Positions 16,937 to 24,374 of a stretch of 37,376 nt of DNA are shown here, one piece after another (positions within the stretch are counted from its first letter, which is position 1; every line of letters begins with the position of its first letter). The notes under the pieces were generated by a model. That model made no database searches. It worked only from the letters and a program-made list of their open reading frames with translations, and was not told the origin of the DNA. Made by a program: the position numbers and the translations under genes. The stretch covers positions 1-37,376 of the forward strand of contig JAISPG010000015.1 of the NCBI GenBank assembly GCA_031275085.1, written 5' to 3'. Source of the stretch: Bacteroidales bacterium. Its GTDB lineage: Bacteria; Bacteroidota; Bacteroidia; Bacteroidales; ML635J-15.

Positions 16937-19207
16937 ATGCATACTGACAATACAATAAAAATCATCGCCATAGAAACCTATAAAATAGATGAGTTAGATA
17001 TTGATGTAAAAGCCCAAAACAGCGCATTATCAATGTTTAAAATCTTAAGGGAAGGCGAAATTTATTACTTTTATAAAGGATTCAACATTAGTGACAGTGT
17101 CATTTATTATGACAATAAAGAGCAAGTTCCTATATCATTATATAATTATGATTTCCCCAAAGAGAGTTCTTTTGAAATAAATATATGTTCCATTGTTGGT
17201 GAAAATGGATCAGGAAAAAGCTCTATCATTGAATTTTTCATGAGGATTATGAATAATATGTCAGCAATGATTATTGGTGAATATTTTTGTAACCCTAAAG
17301 CAGCTCATCTGCACTATATAGATAATTTGTATGCAAAATTGTATGTGCAATTAGGAAATAAAATTAGCGTTATAGCATCAGAGGGTTCCGTAATTAAGAT
17401 AACAACATACGATTACGATCATTCAATTTCTGTCGGTAAAGATTATATGTGTTTTAACAGAAATTCTGAACCATTAGAATTTAATATAGGAGATACTAAA
17501 GAACCTCATGTTGGAAAAGGAGATATGACCCCTTTAGAAAATTTATTCTATACAATTGTTACCAATTATTCTCTGTTTTCGTATAATACTTTAGATTTTA
17601 AATTAGAATATACTTCGGTACACAAAGAGCAACTAATTAGAAAAAAAGGTATAAAAGATGGGTACCTTCTAACCCCTTATCATAAAATAAAAAATATAGA
17701 AGAAAAATTTGAAGCAAGATCATGGCTAAAAGGACTCTTTCATAAAAATGATGGCTATCAAACACCTTTGGTCATCAACCCTATGCGTGTTTATGGTAAT
17801 ATCGATATAAATACTGAGAATAAACTATCATCTGAAAGATTGATGTATTTACTTTTCAAAAAAGACATCAACGGCAATCACTTTTTTAAAATAATATCCA
17901 AAGAATTGACTATAAAAGCGATTACAATAAAAGGAGATGAAGATAAAGAATACTCGGATTTTGCCTTTGATGTTGGACTTGAGCATCTGGATACAGTAAT
18001 TTTTAAAGAATTATGTTCTTGTATAATCGATGTAATATTTGACATTACTAAAATAGAAAGTTCGAGTTTAAAGAATAAAAATCATGTAGAGAAGGCTAAA
18101 AACTACATTAGTTATAAGACACTAAAGATTACACAGACCTACAATTCATTTAGAAATACATTTCTGTATTTTTCAAAAATGAAGAAATTTGACAAAGAAA
18201 CAGAAGCCCCTGCTATTAAAGCGTTCCTATCCAAGTTACTAGAAGATCACTCGCATATTACCACCAAACTATGGCAAACTATTTTTTATCTAAAGTATGA
18301 TTTAATTGGACTGAAAAAAACTTTCAATATTGAAAGTTTTTCAAAGATAATAGATGCACATATTCTTAACCATTCAAATGAATACGAGGCAATAAGGGAG
18401 GAAGAATTACTTCCCCCTCCTATATTTAAATTTGATTTTAATTTATACAACAATGATAATAAACTTATCCCTTTTCGCACATTAAGCTCGGGGCAAAAAC
18501 AAATCACATACACAATTTCTTCTTTTTTGTATCATCTAATAAATCTAGATTCCGTTTCGAAGCAGCCCCAATTAAAATATTTTGGCGATTATAGACCTAT
18601 CCCTAGAATTTCTTATAAATATATAAATGCAATATTTGATGAAGTCGAACTCTATTTTCATCCAGAAATGCAACGCCATTTTATAAATAATTTACTGAAT
18701 GGACTTAAGCAAATGAAGTTAGACAACATCAAAGGTATTCACATCTTTTTTGTGACACACTCTCCTTTTATTATTTCAGATATACCCAAAAATAATATTT
18801 TATTTTTAGAAGAAAAGGGTATCCCTGCAAATGTAGAATCAATGAAAACTTTTGGAGCCAATATTCATGCGATGTTAAAAAGTAGTTTTTTTCTACATGA
18901 TAGTACATTAGGTGCAAATACAGAAAGAATTGTTAAAAGAATTATAAGTCGGATAAACTTATATAGAATATGGAAAGAAAAAAGTGACCTTACTGAATTA
19001 AATGCATTAATAAAAAATAATCAAAAATATCTGGGTATTTCATTGGCAAAATTTGATGTATTCCCTAATGAAAATCAAATAAATGAGATAATAGATTGGA
19101 AATATGTCATCTCTATGCTTAATTTGTTAGAAGAGCCTGTATATTTGTCCATGTTGATAAATTATATTCCTAAGAAGTACAAAAAATATGTGGAAACTAA
19201 ACCCTAA
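16937..19207 (+). CDS. ABC/SMC-type ATPase of a Septu-like (PtuA-like) defence pair
   Basis: 756 residues. The ATPase head is split as in OLD/PtuA/RecF-type proteins: Walker A GENGSGKSS (88-96) near the N-terminus; the ABC signature LSSGQKQ (516-522), Walker B AIFDEVELYFHPE (D568, E569) and the switch histidine H608 in FFVTHSPF all lie in the last third. The ~400 residues between are helical with little family likeness. PtuA proteins of Septu systems have the same layout but are usually near 450-550 residues, so this one carries a long insert. There is no TOPRIM domain, which argues against OLD/Gabija GajA. It overlaps the HNH gene by 20 nt, the arrangement of ptuA-ptuB. The role in phage defence is inferred. 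Confidence 0.82.
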   Translation: MHTDNTIKIIAIETYKIDELDIDVKAQNSALSMFKILREGEIYYFYKGFNISDSVIYYDNKEQVPISLYNYDFPKESSFEINICSIVGENGSGKSSIIEFFMRIMNNMSAMIIGEYFCNPKAAHLHYIDNLYAKLYVQLGNKISVIASEGSVIKITTYDYDHSISVGKDYMCFNRNSEPLEFNIGDTKEPHVGKGDMTPLENLFYTIVTNYSLFSYNTLDFKLEYTSVHKEQLIRKKGIKDGYLLTPYHKIKNIEEKFEARSWLKGLFHKNDGYQTPLVINPMRVYGNIDINTENKLSSERLMYLLFKKDINGNHFFKIISKELTIKAITIKGDEDKEYSDFAFDVGLEHLDTVIFKELCSCIIDVIFDITKIESSSLKNKNHVEKAKNYISYKTLKITQTYNSFRNTFLYFSKMKKFDKETEAPAIKAFLSKLLEDHSHITTKLWQTIFYLKYDLIGLKKTFNIESFSKIIDAHILNHSNEYEAIREEELLPPPIFKFDFNLYNNDNKLIPFRTLSSGQKQITYTISSFLYHLINLDSVSKQPQLKYFGDYRPIPRISYKYINAIFDEVELYFHPEMQRHFINNLLNGLKQMKLDNIKGIHIFFVTHSPFIISDIPKNNILFLEEKGIPANVESMKTFGANIHAMLKSSFFLHDSTLGANTERIVKRIISRINLYRIWKEKSDLTELNALIKNNQKYLGISLAKFDVFPNENQINEIIDWKYVISMLNLLEEPVYLSMLINYIPKKYKKYVETKP

Positions 19208-20330
19208 TGACAAGAATGCAGAAGATTATTTTCAAAAATTGGTATTGCCAAAATTGAAAAAAATGTTCAACCTTGATGGTACGATAAAATCAACTTATCA
19301 TAAACAAAGGAGTACTAAAACTCCATTTGATGGAACTAACTTATCTAATAAGTTAACATTAGATGTTGTTGAAGAATTAATAGTTTCTCGACCGAAAAAA
19401 ATATCTTATCTAAACAAAGAGATATTAAAAAACATTTTTAATCCAACAACTAATATTCATGACTACCTAGCGAAAGTTAATCAGATAGAAAAGAAAGAAA
19501 AACAAATTGAGAAAGAAAGAAAAAAGGGGAACAACCCGGCTGGCCTCACTACTAATGAGAAGAACATAGTAGATAGATATAGAAAGGAAATTGAAGCTAT
19601 TAATGTGATATTTGATTATGATTCAGTGATAAATAGTAGCACTGGAATAGGGTACGATCTAGCTAAATTATTAAACATAAATACTTGTACTTATTGTAAT
19701 CGGATATATACCTTAACTGTTACTAAAAATAATAAAGAAGTTGGAATTCGCCCCCAATTTGACCATTGGCTCCCAAGGTCAAAATATCCGTTATTATCTT
19801 TATCTTACTATAATTTAATACCATCATGCTATTTATGTAACAGCTCATTAAAAGGAGGTGTCGATTTTACATTAAGAAAAAACATTCATCCATATATCAT
19901 TAAAAATGCAGGATTTAGATTCTGTTTTAATGTAGATGATTTGGATAAATGGGATTTTAACTTATCTATTGTAGTCAATGATGATTATAAAAGATCTTTT
20001 CAGAATAAAGTGAAAGAAACATTAAAAATATTTGCAATAAATGAAATATCAAATGCTCATAGTTTTTTTGAATTAAGGGACATAATGGATAAATTTCCAG
20101 ATTACGATTCGACATATGTAGAGGAACTCTTCGATGTAATGAAAGCTATAAGACCTAGTAAGGAAGATATTTATCGGTGCATTTTTGGCACAGCCTTATT
20201 ACCGTGCGATCATTTAAATAGACCTTTTAGTAAAATGACATATGATATATTGGATCAATTGGAGTTACTCGAGAATCTTAATTTGCTCCGACATAGAAAG
20301 AAAAGGAAAATAGTAGTATTTACTCCATAG
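19188..20330 (+). CDS. HNH endonuclease partner of the ATPase (PtuB-like)
   Basis: 380 residues. A zinc-held HNH core is visible: C167-x2-C170 (TCTYCNR), D192-H193 (FDHWLPRSKYPLL, general base histidine), N209 (YYNLIPSC) and C214-x2-C217-N218 (CYLCNSS). The N-terminal 140 residues are helical and lysine-rich, with a charged stretch near 100-125; the C-terminal 150 residues are unassigned. PtuB nucleases of Septu are of this HNH type but shorter (about 200-250 residues). The start lies inside the ATPase gene, so the two are coupled and likely form a complex in which the ATPase controls the nuclease. The stop codon lies directly against a truncated integrase gene on the other strand. Confidence 0.85.
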   Translation: MWKLNPNDKNAEDYFQKLVLPKLKKMFNLDGTIKSTYHKQRSTKTPFDGTNLSNKLTLDVVEELIVSRPKKISYLNKEILKNIFNPTTNIHDYLAKVNQIEKKEKQIEKERKKGNNPAGLTTNEKNIVDRYRKEIEAINVIFDYDSVINSSTGIGYDLAKLLNINTCTYCNRIYTLTVTKNNKEVGIRPQFDHWLPRSKYPLLSLSYYNLIPSCYLCNSSLKGGVDFTLRKNIHPYIIKNAGFRFCFNVDDLDKWDFNLSIVVNDDYKRSFQNKVKETLKIFAINEISNAHSFFELRDIMDKFPDYDSTYVEELFDVMKAIRPSKEDIYRCIFGTALLPCDHLNRPFSKMTYDILDQLELLENLNLLRHRKKRKIVVFTP

Positions 20331-20331
20331 A

Positions 20332-20427
20332 TTATCCGAACAATATGAGGTTTATTTTTTCTGTTATAATTACTCCATTCTTTTTACGTTTTTCCAGTGC
20401 AAAAACAATATTGCGTTTTATGTTCAT
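20332..20427 (-). pseudogene. 5' stump of a Bacteroidota tyrosine integrase
   Basis: On the minus strand an ATG at 20427 opens 31 codons beginning MNIKRNIVFALEKRKKNGVI. The form 'VxFxLxKRKxNG' is the arm-binding N-terminus of Bacteroidota phage-type integrases. Likeness fades after about ITE and a stop follows at 20332, 2 bp from the HNH gene. Core-binding and catalytic domains (R...HxxR...Y) are missing. Its place next to attR, facing into the island, is where the integrase of such elements normally starts. Confidence 0.75.
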
Positions 20428-20445
20428 AATTTTATAATAAAAATG

Positions 20446-20465
20446 ACACCCAAAAATACACCCAA
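20446..20465. repeat. Tandem ACACCCAA motifs, probable integrase arm sites
   Basis: ACACCCAA occurs at 20446-20453 and 20458-20465, 12 bases apart, just upstream of the integrase start and 115 nt from attR. The same octamer is at 8021-8028 and inverted at 8051-8058 near attL. Short repeats of this kind beside an att core are what integrase arm-binding domains recognise. The rest of 20331-20711 is AT-rich and holds only the integrase stump, attR and a terminator. Confidence 0.5.
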
Positions 20466-20579
20466 TATTTTATATATACAGAGATTTTTAATAATAGTTT
20501 AAATTAATTTTAATGACTGTATAAATTTGATATTTAGCATTTTAACATATAATGATTTTTTTACGATAAAGAAAGATAA

Positions 20580-20599
20580 AATCCTAGTCAGACAACAAA
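20580..20599 (+). other. attR: displaced tRNA-Gln 3' end
   Basis: AATCCTAGTCAGACAACAAA repeats attL at 19 of 20 positions. It covers only the T-arm 3' strand, acceptor 3' strand and trailer of the tRNA, so it is not a tRNA gene. The G-to-A change at 20590 would break an acceptor pair but is harmless here, consistent with a copy no longer under selection. Confidence 0.85.
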
Positions 20600-20636
20600 C
20601 ACCCGGTTTTACATGATTGTGAAAACCGGGTGTTTT
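20597..20636 (+). terminator. Original tRNA-Gln terminator, now beyond attR
   Basis: AAACACCCGGTTTT (20597-20610) pairs perfectly over 14 bp with AAAACCGGGTGTTT (20622-20635) around an 11-nt loop. It stands 4-6 nt after the displaced tRNA end, where a tRNA terminator would be, and has no gene in front of it apart from the island. Confidence 0.85.
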
Positions 20637-20711
20637 AGTTTAATTTCACTATCCAAACAATTAGATAATATTATTGTTATATATCTATAATTAAACAATA
20701 AAAAATAGTCT

Positions 20712-21584
20712 ATGGAAAATTTTAAAGGATTACTGCTGATATTATCGGTAAGTATAATATTCACAGGTTGTGTTAGCCAAAAAAAGTATAGAAGTTTAGA
20801 AGCAGATTATTCTCAAATGAAGAATAATTTTCACGGATGCCAGTCAGATCTGAGAGACTGTCTTACCAATACGGTAAATCTTGAAGATAGATTGGCTGAA
20901 GCCAGAAAAAATAATGAAGATCTGCGTAAATCCCTGGCTGATATGCAGGAACTATTGAATAAAAGTCTTACCCAAAGTTCTCAGGGAAATGTTAATATTT
21001 CAAAATTAGTGGATGAGATTAATTCATCAAATCGTTTTATTGAACATTTGGTACAAATCAAAAACAGATCTGATTCTTTAAATATCGTAATGATTAGCAA
21101 TCTTACCCGCTCGCTTACCCGCGACGAAATGAATGATATGGATATTCAGGTATTAAAAGGTGTTGTATATATTTCTCTGGATGACAAAATGTTATATCGT
21201 TCTGGAAGTTATGAGATAAGTGATAATGCCGGAGAAGTACTTAGTAAAATAGCCAAAATAATCTTAGATCATAAAGATTATGATGTATTGGTAGAGGGAA
21301 ATACCGATACTGACCCAATTTCCCGTCCTAATATCCGTAATAACTGGGATTTAAGTACTTTACGTGCTTCTTCTGTTGTTCAGGCATTGCAAAATAATTA
21401 CGGAATTGATCCTAAACGGTTAACTGCCGGCGGACGCGGAGAATATAATCCTATTGCAAGTAACAGCACTGTAGAAGGAAAAGCCCGCAATCGCAGGACT
21501 CAGATAATTATTACTCCAAAACTTGACCAGTTTATGGATTTAATTGACCAAGCCCCTGAAAGTTCTTTTAAGGAAAATGAATAA
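20712..21584 (+). CDS. OmpA-family outer-membrane lipoprotein
   Basis: 290 residues. The signal peptide ends in a lipobox, IIFTGC, with the lipid-carrying cysteine at C20. Residues ~25-95 form a coiled coil (LEDRLAEARKNNEDLRKSLA). The C-terminal ~120 residues are an OmpA/MotB domain: VLVEGNTDTDPI, NWDLSTLRASSVVQAL, KRLTAGGRGEYNPI and ARNRRTQI, with the peptidoglycan-binding aspartate and arginine in place. It is expected to tie the outer membrane to the cell wall. It stands alone between the island and a strong terminator. Confidence 0.88.
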   Translation: MENFKGLLLILSVSIIFTGCVSQKKYRSLEADYSQMKNNFHGCQSDLRDCLTNTVNLEDRLAEARKNNEDLRKSLADMQELLNKSLTQSSQGNVNISKLVDEINSSNRFIEHLVQIKNRSDSLNIVMISNLTRSLTRDEMNDMDIQVLKGVVYISLDDKMLYRSGSYEISDNAGEVLSKIAKIILDHKDYDVLVEGNTDTDPISRPNIRNNWDLSTLRASSVVQALQNNYGIDPKRLTAGGRGEYNPIASNSTVEGKARNRRTQIIITPKLDQFMDLIDQAPESSFKENE

Positions 21585-21598
21585 CTTCTGATAAAAAT

Positions 21599-21634
21599 AA
21601 GTTTTTTAGGACTAGCATTAGTCCTAAAAAACTT
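21599..21634. terminator. Bidirectional terminator between OmpA lipoprotein and lplA
   Basis: AAGTTTTTTAGGACTA (21599-21614) pairs perfectly with TAGTCCTAAAAAACTT (21619-21634) around loop GCAT. The A and T tracts inside the arms serve both strands, and it lies exactly between two convergent genes, touching the lplA stop codon. Confidence 0.88.
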
Positions 21635-22623
21635 TAATTTTTGAAAAAACAGTTTATAAATTCATCTTTATCTATCATCTCCAGATAATCATTTAAATTA
21701 TATCCGGAAATAACTTTTTCAATTGCATTTTTTTCATATACGCAATTCCTAAGTGCATCTTCCAGATCTTTGATATTCTTCTGCGAAAAAAAATCCCCGA
21801 AGATACGAACCTGTTTCATAACATTTTCTTCTATTTGAAGACATATTTCAACATTTCCGGCTTTTGTACTTAATCTGTTGGAAAAATTTGCCACGATCTC
21901 TTTCCCATAATTCCATTCCCATGTCGAATATTTGTTTTTTACCAGTTCCTTTATATTTTCATTATCTTCTTTGGACAATTCAAACTGTTGTATATCAGGA
22001 AATATTTCAAGTATATAATTAAAAAATGATTCTTTAAATTTAGACATTGAAAAAGTTTCAGGTAAATGTGCCGAAATACTGGTCACTTTTTCGTGGGTAG
22101 AACGTAAAGCTCTGTCGTAATCCCTGTGTTGTTGCAATTTATATGCATCAACCAGGAATTTCTTATTAGACTTAAAGACAAGTGTACTATGTAACAGAAT
22201 CTTGTCATTTATACGTAATTTAGTATAACCTCCAAATTTTTTACCATTAATCAATAAATGACTATAACCTGTAAATGTTATATCAAGATTCAGTTTTTCT
22301 TTCAGAAAGTCTGCTATAATTTTTGAGATTTTCTTAAAATCATACAGATCTGAATTATCATCTTTATATATATAGGAAAAATTAAGATTTCCCTGATCCT
22401 GAAAAATAGTACCGCCCCCTGTTATTCTTCTGCCGACTTTAATACTCGATTTTTTTGCATATAAAACATTAATTTCTTCATATGCATTCTGGTTTATACC
22501 TAAAATTATTGACGGTTCATTACTATCAATAATAAAAAAATCTTCCTTATAATTATTTAATAAATATTCTTCCAGGGCAAGGTTATAATAGGCTTCGTTA
22601 GAGTCCGATTTCAGTACAAACAT
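21634..22623 (-). CDS. lplA: Lipoate--protein ligase
   Basis: 329 residues, the usual size for LplA. The catalytic domain shows GRRITGGGTIFQDQGNLNFS (the lipoate/AMP-binding RRxTGGG motif) and GKKFGGYTKLRINDKILLHS, whose lysine region binds the adenylate. The C-terminal ~80 residues are the accessory domain (YGKEIVANFSNRLSTKAGNV). It joins lipoate to E2 subunits of 2-oxoacid dehydrogenases and to GcvH using ATP. A weak promoter-like pair lies upstream (TAAAGTTA on the plus strand at 22649, reading TAACTTTA on the minus). Confidence 0.92.
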   Translation of the reverse strand: MFVLKSDSNEAYYNLALEEYLLNNYKEDFFIIDSNEPSIILGINQNAYEEINVLYAKKSSIKVGRRITGGGTIFQDQGNLNFSYIYKDDNSDLYDFKKISKIIADFLKEKLNLDITFTGYSHLLINGKKFGGYTKLRINDKILLHSTLVFKSNKKFLVDAYKLQQHRDYDRALRSTHEKVTSISAHLPETFSMSKFKESFFNYILEIFPDIQQFELSKEDNENIKELVKNKYSTWEWNYGKEIVANFSNRLSTKAGNVEICLQIEENVMKQVRIFGDFFSQKNIKDLEDALRNCVYEKNAIEKVISGYNLNDYLEMIDKDEFINCFFKN

Positions 22624-22737
22624 ATTATCCTTAATTTAAAACGAATTGTAAAGTTAAAAAAAATATGAAAAAAACAATAAAATTTTCAGAAAAACACTTT
22701 AATGCAGACGACAAAAATATAATGATATTATGAAAAT

Positions 22738-22774
22738 CACTAAAGCACAGGTTTGCGTTCTCAGAGTCTTAGTG
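22738..22774. repeat. Intergenic inverted repeat
   Basis: CACTAAAG (from 22738) and CTTAGTG (to 22774) are inverted around GCACAGG...CTCAGAG. Read on the minus strand it resembles the 'ccactaagac..agag' intergenic repeats common in many bacterial genomes. The remaining 22624-22827 sequence is AT-rich with no gene. Confidence 0.4.
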
Positions 22775-22827
22775 GTTAATTTTTATTTTTTACCAATATA
22801 TTAATGAAAAACAAATAAATCCGGGAA

Positions 22828-23619
22828 TCACTTTCTCCTTAGCGTATATTCTTCATATTTTTGTGTTAATATCTGGGCAAACTCATATTCGGTAAGATTA
22901 AATAAAAATTCAGGAGAAAAATTACACCATTTTAAAAAGACATTAGCATCTTCATGATTCATATTTGTAATTTTCATTACAAGGTTCATGTTTATTTTTT
23001 CATGTAGTAATTGTTCCCGAATATCCTGTTTTTTTATTTCTTCAAGTTTCTGGCGCTCACGTCCTTCTTTACTGAACGCCTCATATAAAGCAGATATAGG
23101 ATGAAAAACAAAGCCGGCTACCGAAAGATCATGCCGTGAATAATAATCTATATCTTTGGGCTTGAATGGAAAATTCCTGGCAGCATACGTATAATCGTCT
23201 TCCGGAAGTTTCATATTGGTAAATTCATATTCAAACTGTTTGTAGCGCCGTAAAGCTATCACATCAACCGATTTCAGTTCATAAATCCTGGTATCAAGAA
23301 AAATGATAAGAGGTTCCGAATTGTCTCTTGCAGTATCGTTTAAAACTACATATTTATTATTATAACCTAAACTTGAGATCGTTAAAGTATCCTTGATAGT
23401 TGCGTTTAACAAAAAATACCCGGAAGTATCTGTTATAGTTCCCACCCTTGTTCTTTTAACATATACATTCACATAAGGCAAAGGTTTGGAATTGGACTCA
23501 TCAAAAACATATCCGGCAACTATTACACGGTCTGCAACCCGAATAAACTGACTGTATCCGGAATATCCCGACACAAAAAACAATAAGAATATTACAATAC
23601 TTCTTAAAATTGTTTTCAC
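22828..23619 (-). CDS. Carboxypeptidase-like regulatory domain protein
   Basis: 263 residues with a signal peptide (MKTILRSIVIFLLFFVSGY, cut near YSQ). Residues ~30-110 form a CarboxypepD_reg-like beta-sandwich: VAGYVFDESNSKPLPYVNVY, GTITDTSGYFLLN, ISSLGYNNKYV. This fold is usual at the head of TonB-dependent receptors, but here no plug or barrel follows; the rest is a ~150-residue charged helical region. It is probably a periplasmic or surface envelope protein of unknown role. It stands alone. Confidence 0.8.
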   Translation of the reverse strand: MKTILRSIVIFLLFFVSGYSGYSQFIRVADRVIVAGYVFDESNSKPLPYVNVYVKRTRVGTITDTSGYFLLNATIKDTLTISSLGYNNKYVVLNDTARDNSEPLIIFLDTRIYELKSVDVIALRRYKQFEYEFTNMKLPEDDYTYAARNFPFKPKDIDYYSRHDLSVAGFVFHPISALYEAFSKEGRERQKLEEIKKQDIREQLLHEKINMNLVMKITNMNHEDANVFLKWCNFSPEFLFNLTEYEFAQILTQKYEEYTLRRK

Positions 23620-23875
23620 TTTTAGTTTTATAATAGTTTTTACAAATATGAATAGAAACGGAAAAAAAGTTTATTTATTTACTTTTTTATTAAAATTTAA
23701 AGAAAAAAATAAAAATTCCGGCAAAATAATAAAACATTGACTTTTTAAATGTATGATATAATAAAAATAAAAAAAATTTTTCCGGTAATAAATAATTTAA
23801 TATAATTGTACCAAAATTTAAATTTTAAGTATATAGAAATATAAAAGACACTTCAACAACTATCAAAAAATCCTT

Positions 23876-24364
23876 ATGAAATTATTAACGTTAATTCGTC
23901 ATGCTAAATCTGGTATGGACAATGATTTATCAGATTTTGACCGTCCGTTGAATGACAAAGGTAATTCTGACGCCGAAAAAATGGGAGAATACTTAAATGC
24001 AAACCTGCCAAAACCGGATCTTATTATTTCAAGTCCGGCAGTACGAGCAGCAACAACAGCTGAAATAATAGCAGAAAAAACAGGATATCCTGAAGATAAA
24101 ATAAAATATGTTGACGAACTTTATTTATGCAGCATTTCCGAATATATAGAAGTTTTAATTGAACAAAGTGTAAAGACACGGCATATTTTCCTGATAAGTC
24201 ATAATCCGGGAACTACAGGTTTTACAAATCTGCTCGCCGGTGAAAATATCGATAATATTCCTACATGTGGAGTTGCTCATATAGAACTTGATCTTTACAA
24301 ATGGGAAGATGTTGAACCGGGAACAGGAAAACTTGTAAAATTCTTTACTCCAAAAAATATTTAA
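23876..24364 (+). CDS. sixA: SixA-like histidine phosphatase
   Basis: 162 residues, the size of SixA. The phosphatase motif is LIRHAKSG with nucleophile H9; later motifs are FDRPLNDKG, LIISSPAVRAATTAEII and FLISHNPGTT with the second catalytic histidine. SixA removes phosphate from histidine of phosphotransfer proteins; the partner here is unknown, and a general phosphohistidine or small-molecule phosphatase is possible. It converges with the next gene, only 10 nt between stops. The 256-nt upstream gap is very AT-rich with no gene; TATAATTG at 23801 is a one-mismatch -7 box. Confidence 0.85.
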   Translation: MKLLTLIRHAKSGMDNDLSDFDRPLNDKGNSDAEKMGEYLNANLPKPDLIISSPAVRAATTAEIIAEKTGYPEDKIKYVDELYLCSISEYIEVLIEQSVKTRHIFLISHNPGTTGFTNLLAGENIDNIPTCGVAHIELDLYKWEDVEPGTGKLVKFFTPKNI

Positions 24365-24374
24365 TATAGTAAAA

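Larger units (their letters stand above)
7973..20599. mobile_element. Degraded integrative island in tRNA-Gln carrying a defence gene cluster
   Basis: The 12.6 kb between attL and attR holds, in order: a terminator, a VapE-like pseudogene, XRE regulator, hsdM, hsdS, hsdR, a 99-aa protein, a GIY-YIG/DUF4357 protein, an ABC-type ATPase, an HNH nuclease, and a truncated integrase start next to attR. All intact genes face the same way and abut or overlap. The integrase and replication genes are broken, so the element should be unable to excise by itself. The flanking genes on both sides are ordinary envelope and housekeeping chromosome. Boundaries are read directly; the element family (VapE-type mobilizable element) is inferred from its two remnants. 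Confidence 0.85.

Noticed and set aside
16937..19207. OLD-family nuclease / Gabija GajA
   Set aside because: No TOPRIM motifs (DGD or similar) after the ATPase; the nuclease is a separate HNH protein and no UvrD-like helicase is present.
16937..20330. Retron with PtuAB effectors (Ec78-type)
   Set aside because: No reverse transcriptase and no msr/msd-like structured region next to the pair.
20580..20599. A second tRNA-Gln gene at the right end of the island
   Set aside because: Only the last ~16 bases of the tRNA are present; no D arm, anticodon arm or 5' acceptor strand precede them, and one acceptor base is changed.
22738..22774. Riboswitch or leader of lplA
   Set aside because: It lies over 110 nt upstream with weak pairing and looks more like a dispersed intergenic repeat; no conserved riboswitch core is seen.
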